Of a stretch of 64,000 bases of DNA, positions 37,142 to 45,889 are shown in pieces. Both the position numbers and the translations under genes were made by a program. Each line of letters opens with the position of its first letter. Position 1 is the stretch's first letter. A model generated the notes under the pieces. The model searched no databases and had not been told where the DNA came from. It saw only the letters and a program-made list of their open reading frames with translations. The DNA comes from Ancylobacter sonchi (lineage in GTDB: Bacteria; Pseudomonadota; Alphaproteobacteria; Rhizobiales; Xanthobacteraceae). The stretch is from the NCBI RefSeq assembly GCF_018390695.1, contig NZ_JAHBGF010000020.1:372001-436000 (forward strand), given 5' to 3'.

Positions 37142-38176
37142 TCAATTTTCGATGTCTCCGGCGATGTCCGGCGCCATCTCGCCGGGCAGCTTGCCGGCGA
37201 AGTCCTTGACGGCATCTCCGGCGATGGCTCCCGTCACGCCGCGCGGATCCGAGGAGGGCGCGGCGCGGCCGGCGCTGTCGCCCGCCACCGCGAAGCGCAG
37301 GAAGTCGCAGAAGGCCTGCGTCGCCGGGGTGAGCACGGCGTCGCGCCGCCAGGCGAGGCCGACATCCATGCTCGGCACCTCGTCGGCGACGTCGCGCAAC
37401 TCGATGCGCTGGCCTTCCAGCGACCAGGGCCGGTAGACGAGATCGGACAGCACGGTGACGCCCATGCCGCCGCCGACCATGGAGCGCACCGCCTCCACCG
37501 AGGAGGTGCGGAAGATGGCGTTGGGCTCCAGTCCCTGCGCCGTCCAGTAGCGCAGCGCGGTATGCTTGGCCTCGTCGACGGTGAGCATGACATAGGGGTA
37601 GCGGGCGATGTCGGCGAGCCGCACCCGCTCCGGCCGGGTCAGCGGGTGCGACGGGGCGAGCCACAGCCGGCGCGCCGAGCGCAGCAGCAGCTGGCTGGCG
37701 AGATGCTCGTCGTCCTTCAGGTTGGACACCAGCAGCACCGCGACGTCGAGCGCGCCGTCGACCAGCGCCTGCTCGACCACCGAGCGCGGCGCCTCGAACA
37801 GCTCGATGGTGATGCCGGGAAAGCTCGACTGGAAGCGGATGTGGTGGCGCGGCAGGAAATAGCCGGACACCGTGTAGGTGACGCCGACCCGCACCGTGCC
37901 GGCGATCGGCACGGTGGAGTGGCGGGCGTCGCGCACCGCCTCCGCCACCTGGGTGAGAATCTGCCGGCCCTGCAGCAGGAAGCGGCTGCCCTCCAGCGTC
38001 ACGCTTACCCCGGTGGGGGTGCGGTCGAGCAGCCGGGAGCCGAGCATCGCCTCCAATTGCTGGATGGCGGCAGTGACCGCCGATTGCGAGACGTTGAGCT
38101 CCACCGCCGCCTGGCTGATCCGCCCGGTCTCGGCGGCGGCGACGAAATAGCGGATCTGCTTCAGAGAAATCGACAT
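37142..38176 (-). CDS. LysR-family transcriptional regulator
   Basis: 344 aa, slightly long for the family. N-terminal winged helix-turn-helix (residues 1-60: SLKQIRYFVAAAETGRISQA, LNVSQSAVTAAIQQLE, LLDRTPTGVSVT) followed by a two-lobe effector domain (VRVGVTYTVSGYFLPRH; VEAVRSMVGGGMGVTVLSD). The extra C-terminal 35 residues are Gly/Ala/Asp-rich. It is divergent from the biotin carrier gene at 38327 and upstream of pxpA on the same strand, so it probably controls the oxoprolinase/carboxylase genes in both directions. CTGAT direct repeats lie at about 38223-38234 in the divergent promoter. Confidence 0.92.
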   Translation of the reverse strand: MSISLKQIRYFVAAAETGRISQAAVELNVSQSAVTAAIQQLEAMLGSRLLDRTPTGVSVTLEGSRFLLQGRQILTQVAEAVRDARHSTVPIAGTVRVGVTYTVSGYFLPRHHIRFQSSFPGITIELFEAPRSVVEQALVDGALDVAVLLVSNLKDDEHLASQLLLRSARRLWLAPSHPLTRPERVRLADIARYPYVMLTVDEAKHTALRYWTAQGLEPNAIFRTSSVEAVRSMVGGGMGVTVLSDLVYRPWSLEGQRIELRDVADEVPSMDVGLAWRRDAVLTPATQAFCDFLRFAVAGDSAGRAAPSSDPRGVTGAIAGDAVKDFAGKLPGEMAPDIAGDIEN

Positions 38177-38326
38177 CAGTCCCTCGGAATGAGGCCCTTC
38201 CGGCCCTTTTCCGCCATGCTATCTGATTTTCTGATGTCCCGAATTCCTTATTGCTACTTCTCGGCCGGAACGTCTTTTGCAACTCTCCCCGCTGCTTTGG
38301 CCCACAGCTTCGATGGACGACACGCG

Positions 38327-38566
38327 ATGGCGAAGACGATACAGGCACCGCTTCCGGGCACCTTCTACCGGGCTTCGGCGCCCGGCGAGCCGGCTTTCAA
38401 GTCGGAAGGTGACGCGGTGGCGGTGGGCGACACCATCGGCCTGATCGAGGTGATGAAGTCGTTCACCCCGGTGGTTGCCGAGGAAGCCGGCACGCTCGTC
38501 GCCTTCCATGTGGAGAACGAGGACGCCGTGATGGCCGGCCAGCCGCTCTACGACCTCGACGCCTGA
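38327..38566 (+). CDS. Biotin carboxyl carrier protein (biotinyl-domain only)
   Basis: 79 aa, a single lipoyl/biotinyl domain without the Pro/Ala linker of AccB. The biotinylation site is Lys44 in EVMKSF; the usual EAMKM is altered to EVMKS, as in the small carriers associated with oxoprolinase-type clusters. PGTFYRASAPGEPAFKSEGD marks the first strand. Its partner carboxylase begins three bases after the stop. It lies far from any carboxyltransferase accA/accD pair in this window, so its acceptor substrate is not obvious. Confidence 0.9.
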   Translation: MAKTIQAPLPGTFYRASAPGEPAFKSEGDAVAVGDTIGLIEVMKSFTPVVAEEAGTLVAFHVENEDAVMAGQPLYDLDA

Positions 38567-38568
38567 TC

Positions 38569-39963
38569 ATGGGCGTGACGTCGATCTTCATCGCCAACCG
38601 CGGCGAGATCGCGGTGCGGGTGATCCGCGCCGCCCGCGAGCTGGGGCTGCGCACCGTGCAGGCGGTGAGCGCCGCCGATGGCGACATGCTGGCCGCCCGG
38701 CTCGCCGACGCCGTCGCCCCTGTCGGCCCGGCCCATGCGACCAAGTCCTACCTCAACAAGGAAGCGGTGGTGCGCGCGGCGCTGGAGGCCGGTTGCGACG
38801 CGGTGCATCCCGGCTACGGCTTCCTGTCGGAGAATGCCGAGTTCGCGCAGATGGTGGAGGCGGCCGGCCTCGTCTTCATCGGGCCGAAGCCGGAGACCAT
38901 CCGCCAGATGGGCGACAAGGCCCGCGCCCGCCAGGAGGCGCAGGCCGCCGGCGTGCCGACCGTGCCGGGCACCGAGGGGGTGGTCGCCGATCTCGACACC
39001 GCCAAGGTCGAGGCGGCGCGCATCGGCTATCCCGTGATGATCAAGGCGGCGGCCGGCGGCGGCGGACGCGGCATCCGCGTCGCCCGCGACGAGGCGGAAC
39101 TCTCGACGCTGTTCCCGCAGGCGAGCGGCGAGGCCCGTGCCGCCTTCGGCGATGGCGGGCTCTATCTCGAGCGCTTCATCGGCCGCGCCCGGCACATCGA
39201 AGTGCAGGTGCTCGGCGATGGCGAGCGGGCGGTGCACCTGTTCGAGCGCGAATGCTCGCTGCAGCGCCGCCGCCAGAAGGTGTGGGAGGAGGCGCCGGCC
39301 GCCTGCCTGACGAATGAGCAGCGCCTCGCTTTGTGTGCGTCCGCCGTGCGGCTCGCCGAGCGGGTCTCCTATCGCGGTGCCGGCACGCTGGAATATCTGT
39401 TCGACGACGTCACCGGCGAGTTCTTCTTCATCGAGATGAACACCCGCATCCAGGTGGAGCACCCGGTGACCGAGATGGTGACCGGGGTCGATCTGGTGCG
39501 GGCGATGATCCGCATCGCGATGGGCGAGAAGCTGGCGCTGCGGCAGGAGGACATCGTGCTGCGCGGCCATGCGGTGGAGGCGCGCATCTGCGCCGAGGAC
39601 CCGACCGCCGATTTCCGCCCGTCTCCCGGCACGGTGGCCGGGCTCGCTCTGCCCGGCGGCTTCGGGGTGCGCTTCGACACGCTGCTCTATGCCGGCTACA
39701 CCGTGCCGCCCTTCTACGATTCGCTGCTCGGCAAGCTGATCGCCCATGACGACAGCCGTGCCGCGGCGATCGCCCGGCTCGACCGGGCGCTCGGCGAGCT
39801 GGTCGTCGAGGGACTGCCGACCACCGCGCCGCTGCACCGCGCGCTCGCCGCCGACCCGGCGGTGCTGGCCGGTGCCGTGCATACGCGCTGGCTGGAGGAG
39901 TGGCTGGTTGCCACGCCGCTGGCTGCCGCTCCCGCTTCGCCCGTTCCCGCCACATCAGCCTGA
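38569..39963 (+). CDS. Biotin carboxylase (AccC-like)
   Basis: 464 aa. Complete ATP-grasp biotin carboxylase: N-terminal SIFIANRGEIAVRVIRAARELG, Gly-rich loop KAAAGGGGRGIRVARDEAEL, LERFIGRARHIEVQVLGDG, and the active-site stretch FIEMNTRIQVEHPVTEMVTG. It carboxylates the biotin of the small carrier encoded just before it. Its Gly/Ala/Pro-rich C-terminus is short. The close linkage to PxpB and PxpC (13 bases to the next gene) suggests a function with the oxoprolinase, as seen in similar clusters elsewhere. Confidence 0.93.
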   Translation: MGVTSIFIANRGEIAVRVIRAARELGLRTVQAVSAADGDMLAARLADAVAPVGPAHATKSYLNKEAVVRAALEAGCDAVHPGYGFLSENAEFAQMVEAAGLVFIGPKPETIRQMGDKARARQEAQAAGVPTVPGTEGVVADLDTAKVEAARIGYPVMIKAAAGGGGRGIRVARDEAELSTLFPQASGEARAAFGDGGLYLERFIGRARHIEVQVLGDGERAVHLFERECSLQRRRQKVWEEAPAACLTNEQRLALCASAVRLAERVSYRGAGTLEYLFDDVTGEFFFIEMNTRIQVEHPVTEMVTGVDLVRAMIRIAMGEKLALRQEDIVLRGHAVEARICAEDPTADFRPSPGTVAGLALPGGFGVRFDTLLYAGYTVPPFYDSLLGKLIAHDDSRAAAIARLDRALGELVVEGLPTTAPLHRALAADPAVLAGAVHTRWLEEWLVATPLAAAPASPVPATSA

Positions 39964-39975
39964 GGACCGCCCGGA

Positions 39976-40845
39976 ATGCAGACGCGCTATTCATTCGGCG
40001 GCGACGAGCACATCTTCGTCGAGGTCGACGAGGAAATGTCGCTGGAGGCCTTCTTCAAGAGCCTGTCCATGACCACGGCGGTGCGCGAGGCGGATATCGC
40101 CGGCATCACCGAGATCTGCCCCGCCAACGCCTCGTTCCAGATCAAGTTCGACCCGGACGTGATCGCGCCGCAGGTGCTGATGGAGCGGCTGAAGGGCTTC
40201 GAGGCGGCGGCCGAGAGCGCCGAGAAGACCATCGAGACCCGGATCATCGAGATCCCCGTGCTCTATGACGACCCCTGGACCCGCGAGACGCTGATGCGCT
40301 TTCGCGAGCGCCACCAGGACCCGGACGCCACCGACCTCGAATATGCGGCGCGGGTGAACAACTACCCGGACGTCGCCAGCTTCATCGCCGCGCATGCCGC
40401 CTCGCCCTGGTTCGTCTCCATGGTCGGTTTCGTTGCCGGCCTGCCCTTCACCTACCAGCTGGTGGAGCGCGAGAAGCAGATCGAGGTGCCGAAATATCTG
40501 CGCCCGCGCACCGACACGCCGCGCCTGACCATCGGCCATGGCGGCTGCTTCGGCTGCATCTATTCGGTGCGCGGCGCCGGCGGCTACCAGATGTTCGGCG
40601 TCACCCCGATGCCGATCTACGACCCGGCGGGAAAGATAAGCTACCTCAAGGAGCTGATGATCTTCCGCCCCGGCGACATCCTGAAGTTCCGCCCGATCGA
40701 GCGCGAGGAATACGACGCCACCGTCGCGGCGATCGAGGACGGGAGCTTCGTGCCGAAGATCGTACCCGTGACGTTCTCGCTCGACGCCTTCACCGCCGAT
40801 CCCGCCGGCACCAACGCCAAGCTGCTGGAGGCCCTCAATGGCTGA
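39976..40845 (+). CDS. pxpB: 5-oxoprolinase subunit B (KipI-like, allophanate hydrolase subunit 1)
   Basis: 289 aa. Carboxyltransferase domain C/D fold: AASPWFVSMVGFVAGLPFTYQL, then HGGCFGCIYSVRGAGGYQMFGVTPMPIYD, the family hallmark. The N-terminus is longer than in the usual roughly 220-aa KipI proteins. It works with PxpC and PxpA to open 5-oxoproline. Overlaps pxpC by eight bases. Confidence 0.88.
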   Translation: MQTRYSFGGDEHIFVEVDEEMSLEAFFKSLSMTTAVREADIAGITEICPANASFQIKFDPDVIAPQVLMERLKGFEAAAESAEKTIETRIIEIPVLYDDPWTRETLMRFRERHQDPDATDLEYAARVNNYPDVASFIAAHAASPWFVSMVGFVAGLPFTYQLVEREKQIEVPKYLRPRTDTPRLTIGHGGCFGCIYSVRGAGGYQMFGVTPMPIYDPAGKISYLKELMIFRPGDILKFRPIEREEYDATVAAIEDGSFVPKIVPVTFSLDAFTADPAGTNAKLLEALNG

Positions 40846-41821
40846 GCGCTCCTTCGAGGTCGTCAAGCCCGGCCTCGCCACCACCGTGCAGGACCTCGGC
40901 CGCCCCGGCTACTACCATCTGGGCCTGCCGCTCTCCGGCGCCATGGACCGCTTCGCGCTGATCGCCGCCAACCGGCTGGTCGGCAATGCGGACGGCGCCG
41001 CCGGGTTGGAGGCGGTGTTCCTCGGCCCGGAACTGCGCTTTTCCGCCGACGCGCTGGTGGCGATCACCGGCGCCGAGCTGCCGCCCAAGCTCGACGGCGT
41101 CGAGCAGCCGCTGTGGACCGCCTTCGCGGTCAAGGCGGGGCAGGTGCTGTCCTTCGCCTTCCTGAAGGGCGGCGCCCGCGCCTATATCGCCATCGCCGGC
41201 GGCATCGACGTGCCGGAGGTGCTGGGCTCGCGCTCCACCTACGCGCTCGGCGCGCTGGGCGGCTTCGAGGGCCGGGCGCTGAAGGCCGGCGACGTGGTGC
41301 CGCTCGGCGCCCCGACCGGCTCCGGCCGCGAGGGCACGAGCCTGCCGAAGGAAGGCCGCCGCCCGACGCAGGAGAGCGGGGTGGAGATCCGCGTTGTGCC
41401 GGGCCTCTACTGGCACCGCATCACCGAGGACGCGCAGGCCGGCTTCTTCGAGGACACCTGGAAGGTGGCGCCGGAGGCGGACCGCATCGGCTACCGCTTC
41501 CGCGGCGGCAAGAAGCTCGACTTCGTGCCGCGCCAGCAGCCCTTCGGCGCCGGCTCCGACCCGTCCAACATCGTCGACAGCTGCTATCCCTACGGCTCGA
41601 TCCAGGTGCCGGGCGGCACCGAGCCGATCGTGCTGCACCGCGACGCGGTGTCGGGCGGCGGCTATTTCATGATCGGCACGGTGATCTCCGCCGACATGGA
41701 CCTGATCGGCCAATTGCAGCCGCACCAGCCGGTGCGCTTCCAGTCGGTCACGCTGGACGAGGCGCTCGCCGCCCGTGCGGTGGAAAAGGTGCGCCTCGCC
41801 AAGCTCGGCGAATTGATCTGA
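40838..41821 (+). CDS. pxpC: 5-oxoprolinase subunit C (KipA-like, biotin-dependent carboxyltransferase family)
   Basis: 327 aa, full length. Carboxyltransferase A/B fold with the opening FEVVKPGLATTVQDLGRPGYYHLGLPLSGAMDRFAL and the later GSDPSNIVDSCYPYGSIQVPGG. The partner of PxpB. Followed by a terminator at 41864, so it ends the carrier-carboxylase-pxpB-pxpC operon. Confidence 0.9.
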   Translation: MAERSFEVVKPGLATTVQDLGRPGYYHLGLPLSGAMDRFALIAANRLVGNADGAAGLEAVFLGPELRFSADALVAITGAELPPKLDGVEQPLWTAFAVKAGQVLSFAFLKGGARAYIAIAGGIDVPEVLGSRSTYALGALGGFEGRALKAGDVVPLGAPTGSGREGTSLPKEGRRPTQESGVEIRVVPGLYWHRITEDAQAGFFEDTWKVAPEADRIGYRFRGGKKLDFVPRQQPFGAGSDPSNIVDSCYPYGSIQVPGGTEPIVLHRDAVSGGGYFMIGTVISADMDLIGQLQPHQPVRFQSVTLDEALAARAVEKVRLAKLGELI

Positions 41822-41863
41822 CGACGGCGGGCGGGCGCCCGCAATCTTCCGACATCGTGCGAG

Positions 41864-41887
41864 AGGGCGGCCCGGGGCCGCCCTTTT
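41864..41887 (+). terminator. Intrinsic terminator after pxpC
   Basis: AGGGCGGCC and GGCCGCCCT form a 9-bp stem with a CGG loop, running into TTTT. 43 bases after the pxpC stop. Confidence 0.8.
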
Positions 41888-42138
41888 GCGTTTGCCGGTC
41901 GGTCGCAGCCGAGGGAGGTGCGCGGCCCTTCGCGCCGCCGGCCCGGCTGCGCAAAGACCCCGACTTTCGGCGCCGGGCGTCGCCATGCTATCGCAGCGCG
42001 CCGGTTCCGCTTGCGCGCCACCCTGCCGCCGGGGCGCCGCGGGCGGGACTAGCCGATGGTCGGTTGTGGGGAAATGCGCCGCAACCTCGACAAATACGTC
42101 TATACAAATAAGATGGCGGCGCTCAGGGAGGTGGCAAC
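41888..42138. other. Intergenic region between pxpC terminator and second monooxygenase gene
   Basis: The gap has no believable gene; the open frames across it are Arg/Pro-rich and lack a ribosome site. The last 50 bases are AT-richer and hold the TACGTCTATAC element (42095-42105), so the promoter of the monooxygenase gene is here. Confidence 0.5.
42095..42105 (+). promoter_or_regulatory. TACGTCTATAC element upstream of the second monooxygenase
   Basis: Matches TATGTCTATAC at 45814-45824, ahead of the binding-protein gene of the same cluster, in 10 of 11 positions, each followed by an A/T stretch. TATAC could be part of a -10 box or of a GntR-type operator. The pairing of the two sites is the evidence for shared control. 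Confidence 0.45.
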
Positions 42139-43509
42139 ATGGCGCGCGCGGACAAGTTGAAGCTCGGGACCTTCGTCTACACCTTCGGCTACAACCCGGC
42201 CGGCTGGCTGCATCCCGGCAGCGACGTCAACGGCGCCAATGATTTCCGCCACCTGCACAAGGTGGCGCAGATCTCGGAAGCCGCGAAGTTCGACTTCATG
42301 TTCCTGGCGGATTCGCCGGCCGCCGCCATTGGCGACCCGGAGGCGCTGTGCCGCCTGCCGACCAAGATGAACCGCTTCGAACCGCTCTCCCTGCTGTCGG
42401 CGCTGGCGGTCTCGACCTCGAAGCTCGGCCTCGTCGCCACCGCCTCGACCTCCTATTACGAGCCGTTCAACCTCGCCCGCATCTTCGCCTCCATCGACCA
42501 TCTGTCGGGCGGGCGGGCCTGCTGGAACGTCGTCACCTCCGACCATGACGAGACCGGCTACAATTTCAACCGCGAGGGGCTCGACCCGCACGCGCTGCGC
42601 TATGAGCGCGGCAAGGAGTTCGTCGACGTGGTGTTCGGGCTGTGGGACAGCTACGAGGCCGACGCGCTGAAGCTCGACCGCGAGACCGGCGTCTATTACG
42701 ACAAGGACAAGCTCCACACGCTGAACCACAAGGGCAAGCACTTCCAGGTGCGTGGCCCGCTGAACATCGCCGCCTCGCCGCAGGGCCGGCCGGTGATCGC
42801 CCAGGCCGGTGGCTCGGAGGCCGGCATCGAGCTCGCCGCGGAGACGGCGGAAGTGGTGTTCTCGCTCGCCTCCAACCTCAAGCGCAGCCAGGATTTCTAC
42901 GCGACGCTGAAGGACCGCATGGGCGCCTTCGGCCGCCACCCGGACGAGCTGAAGGTGATGCCGGGCGTGGTGATCAATGTCGGGCGCACCGAGGCGGAGG
43001 CGCGCGAGAAGGTGGACTACCTCGCCGACAAGCTGCACCCGGATGTCGGCCGGGCGATGCTGGCCGAATTCCTCGAGGCCGACCTCTCCGGCGTGCCGCT
43101 CGACGCGCCGTTCCCGAAGGATCGCCTCCCCGCCGCGCCAAAAGGCTCCAAGGCGCTGTTCGACGAGCTGACCGACTTCGTGATGAAGGGCCACACGGTG
43201 GGCGAGTTGATCCGCCGGTTCAGCGAGAAGCACACCGGCAACGGCATCACCGGCACACCGGCGGTGGTGGCCGACTTCATGGAGGAGTGGTTCCAGGGCC
43301 GCGCCGCCGACGGCTTCATCGTGATGTGCCCGACGCTGCCAGCCGCGCTGGAGGACTTCACCGAACTGGTGGTGCCGGAGCTGCGGCGGCGCGGGCTGTT
43401 CCGCGACGAGTATGAGGGTGCGACGCTGCGCGCCAATCTCGGCCTGCCGGTGCCGGAGAACCGCTATGCGCGGGCCCGGCGCCAGCGCGGCGGCACGGTG
43501 CCGGCGTGA
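42139..43509 (+). CDS. NtaA/SnaA/DszA-family FMN-dependent monooxygenase, second gene
   Basis: 456 aa luciferase-like TIM-barrel monooxygenase. Landmarks: KLKLGTFVYTFGYNPAGW, FDFMFLADSPAAA, LGLVATASTSYYEPFNLARIF, HLSGGRACWNVVTS, GRPVIAQAGGSEAG. It is clearly distinct from the gene at 394 (different N-terminus and substrate loop). No flavin reductase adjoins it, so FMNH2 must come from elsewhere, perhaps the flavoprotein at 3240. The downstream amino-acid-type ABC transporter recalls Bacillus yxeK-yxeMNO, where such an enzyme acts on S-(2-succino)cysteine derivatives; a sulfur amino-acid conjugate is therefore a good candidate substrate (inference). Confidence 0.88.
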   Translation: MARADKLKLGTFVYTFGYNPAGWLHPGSDVNGANDFRHLHKVAQISEAAKFDFMFLADSPAAAIGDPEALCRLPTKMNRFEPLSLLSALAVSTSKLGLVATASTSYYEPFNLARIFASIDHLSGGRACWNVVTSDHDETGYNFNREGLDPHALRYERGKEFVDVVFGLWDSYEADALKLDRETGVYYDKDKLHTLNHKGKHFQVRGPLNIAASPQGRPVIAQAGGSEAGIELAAETAEVVFSLASNLKRSQDFYATLKDRMGAFGRHPDELKVMPGVVINVGRTEAEAREKVDYLADKLHPDVGRAMLAEFLEADLSGVPLDAPFPKDRLPAAPKGSKALFDELTDFVMKGHTVGELIRRFSEKHTGNGITGTPAVVADFMEEWFQGRAADGFIVMCPTLPAALEDFTELVVPELRRRGLFRDEYEGATLRANLGLPVPENRYARARRQRGGTVPA

Positions 43510-43610
43510 CGCGCCCGGCGGATACACGGTTGGCGGGCATCTTGCTACGTTGCGTCAGCTCGGGCGGCCGCTGCCGCCCACTGCCCGCCCGTTCTTGTCC
43601 GAGAAACTGA

Positions 43611-44270
43611 ATGTTCGATGTCAACCTGATCATCAAATCGCTGCCGATGCTGCTGCAAGCCTCGGTGTGGACGGTGATCTATTCGCTGAGCTCGGTGGCG
43701 ATCGGCTTCTGCATCGGCACGCTGGTCTGCGCGGCCGGGCTGTCGTCCTCGCGGCTGGGGCGCGGCTTTTCCGCCTTCTATGTCAGCTTCTTCCGCGGCG
43801 TGCCTCTGCTGGTGCAGTTGCTGATCTCCTATTACTGCCTGCCGCTGATCGGGGTGAACGTGCCCTCCTCGGTGGCGGCGGTGGGCACGCTCGCCTTGTG
43901 CACCGGCGCCTATCTCGCCGAGATCCTGCGCGGCGGCTTCCTCGGCATCCCGCCCGGGCTGATCGAGGCGGCGCGCATGGTGGGCTTAAGCCGGGCGAAG
44001 ATCCTTACCCGCATCGAGGTGCCGCTGGCGGTGCGCCTGACGCTGCCCTCGCTGGTCAACGAGACCACGATGATGGTGAAGGCCTCCTCGCTGATCTCGG
44101 TGGTCGGCGTGCTGGAGCTGACGCGGCTGGCGCAGAACATCGCCACCTCGACCTTCCAGCCGCTGGAGATCTACCTGACCGCCGGGGCGATCTATTTCGT
44201 GATCAACGGCGCCATCACGCTCGTCGGCGGGTTCGCCGAGAGCCGCTTCCGGCTGGAGAAGGCGCGATGA
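43611..44270 (+). CDS. Amino-acid-type ABC permease, first
   Basis: 219 aa, HisMQ/GlnP family with about five helices. YVSFFRGVPLLVQLLISYYCLP is the family motif after helix 2, and EAARMVGLSRAKILTRIEVPLAVRLTLPSLVNE is the EAA coupling loop. Pairs with the next permease, which overlaps by four bases (ATGA). The importer would bring the monooxygenase substrate into the cell. Confidence 0.92.
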   Translation: MFDVNLIIKSLPMLLQASVWTVIYSLSSVAIGFCIGTLVCAAGLSSSRLGRGFSAFYVSFFRGVPLLVQLLISYYCLPLIGVNVPSSVAAVGTLALCTGAYLAEILRGGFLGIPPGLIEAARMVGLSRAKILTRIEVPLAVRLTLPSLVNETTMMVKASSLISVVGVLELTRLAQNIATSTFQPLEIYLTAGAIYFVINGAITLVGGFAESRFRLEKAR

Positions 44271-44938
44271 CCTTCAACCCTGCCATCCTCACCGACAATT
44301 GGCGCGAGATCCTCGACGGGATGGCGCTGACCATCCTGATCTGGGCCGCCGGCACCGCCATCGGCCTCGTCATCGGTCTCGCTGTGGCGGTGCTGCAACT
44401 GTTCACCAATCGCTGGCTGGCGGCGCCGCTGACGCTCTATGTCGCGGTGATGCGCGGCACGCCGTTCCTGATCCAGCTGTTCGTGATCTATTATGGCGGG
44501 CCGTTCTTCGGCCTCGACCTGACGCCGCTCACCGCCGGCATCGCCGGGCTGGCGCTCTATGGCGGCGCCTATTTCTCCGAGATCTTCCGCGCCGGCTTCC
44601 TCTCGGTGCCGCCCGGCCAGATCGAGGCGGCGCGGATGATGGGCATCGGCCGGCTCGACATCGTCAGACATGTGCAGCTGCCGCAGATGCTGGTGATCAT
44701 CCTGCCGGCGCTCGCCAACATGACGGTGCTGCTGTCGAAGGAGACGGCGGTCCTGTCGGTGATCACGGTGAACGAGCTGACCTCGGTGGTGCAGTCGATC
44801 GGCTCCACCACCTTCGCCTTCGCCGAGACGCTGCTGTTCCTGGCGCTGGTGTACTGGGCCTTCCTCGAAATCGTCACGGCGGCGGCGCGGCGGCTGGAGA
44901 AGCGGGTTGGCCGCTTCATGCTGCGTACCCCGAGCTGA
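44267..44938 (+). CDS. Amino-acid-type ABC permease, second
   Basis: 223 aa, same family. [26 protein letters not shown] and [32 protein letters not shown] are the conserved segments. The start overlaps the first permease stop, so they are translationally coupled. Two unequal permeases indicate a heterodimeric channel. Confidence 0.92.
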   Translation: MTFNPAILTDNWREILDGMALTILIWAAGTAIGLVIGLAVAVLQLFTNRWLAAPLTLYVAVMRGTPFLIQLFVIYYGGPFFGLDLTPLTAGIAGLALYGGAYFSEIFRAGFLSVPPGQIEAARMMGIGRLDIVRHVQLPQMLVIILPALANMTVLLSKETAVLSVITVNELTSVVQSIGSTTFAFAETLLFLALVYWAFLEIVTAAARRLEKRVGRFMLRTPS

Positions 44939-44948
44939 AAGGGCGGAC

Positions 44949-45779
44949 ATGACCGCAACTCCCGACACCGGTTCCCGCCCGATCATCGACGTGCGCGGTG
45001 TGTGGAAGCGCTTCGGCACCGCCGAGGTGCTGAAGGGCATCGACCTCGCCATCCGCAAATCCGAGGTGACCTGCATCATCGGGCCGTCCGGCTCCGGCAA
45101 GTCGACGCTGCTGCGCTGCATCGCCTTCCTGGAGGAGTACAGCGAGGGCGAGATCTACATCGAGGGCGAGCTGCTCGGCTTTTCGCTGGAGAACGGCAAG
45201 CGCCGGCGGGTGTCCGACGCCGAGGTGGCGCGGGTGCGGCGCAATGTCGGCTTCGTGTTCCAGCAGTTCAATCTGTGGCCGCACATGACGGCGCTGGAAA
45301 ACGTCGCCATGCCGCTGAAGCTCGCGCGGGGAATTGCGCGGGAAGACGCGGAAAAACGCGCCCGGCGCATGCTGGAGAAGGTGGGGCTCGGCCACCGCGC
45401 CGAGGCCTATCCCAGCCAGCTCTCCGGCGGCCAGCAGCAGCGCGTCGGCATCGCCCGCGCGCTCGCCATGGAGCCGCACATCATGCTGTTCGACGAGCCG
45501 ACCTCGGCGCTCGACCCCGAACTGGTCGGCGAGGTGCTGCAGGTGATGCGCGACCTCGCCGCCGAGGGCATGACCATGGCGGTGGTGACGCACGAGATGG
45601 GATTCGCCGCCCAGGTCGCCGACACGGTGGTGTTCATCGACCATGGCGTGATCGCCGCCTCCGGCTCGCCGCAGCAGGTGTTCCGCAAGGACGAGAACCC
45701 ACGGTTGCGGCAGTTCCTGCAGAACTACTTCGAGCGTAACGTGTTCTGGCAGGGCGCCGAGGACGGCGCCGCGCCGTGA
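44949..45779 (+). CDS. Amino-acid-type ABC ATPase (GlnQ-like)
   Basis: 276 aa from ATG 44949 (GAAAGGGCGG upstream). Walker [10 protein letters not shown] at 45-53, Q-loop [12 protein letters not shown], signature [15 protein letters not shown], Walker [17 protein letters not shown]-loop VTHEMGFA: all intact and typical of the polar amino-acid class. It drives the permeases before it. Confidence 0.94.
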   Translation: MTATPDTGSRPIIDVRGVWKRFGTAEVLKGIDLAIRKSEVTCIIGPSGSGKSTLLRCIAFLEEYSEGEIYIEGELLGFSLENGKRRRVSDAEVARVRRNVGFVFQQFNLWPHMTALENVAMPLKLARGIAREDAEKRARRMLEKVGLGHRAEAYPSQLSGGQQQRVGIARALAMEPHIMLFDEPTSALDPELVGEVLQVMRDLAAEGMTMAVVTHEMGFAAQVADTVVFIDHGVIAASGSPQQVFRKDENPRLRQFLQNYFERNVFWQGAEDGAAP

Positions 45780-45813
45780 CGTTGCGGCCGCCGCGTTGCG
45801 GGGCGGAAACCGT

Positions 45814-45824
45814 TATGTCTATAC
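45814..45824 (+). promoter_or_regulatory. TATGTCTATAC element upstream of the binding-protein gene
   Basis: Near-copy of the element at 42095. Lies within an AT-rich patch (45811-45835) that also has TTATG and CATAA as outer inverted repeats. It suggests a separate promoter for the binding protein, 66 bases ahead of its start. Confidence 0.45.
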
Positions 45825-45889
45825 TTTATCCATAAGGAAGACCGGCGGCATGGCGCCGTCCGCAGCTTCCGGGGGAACAGGAGAAATCG

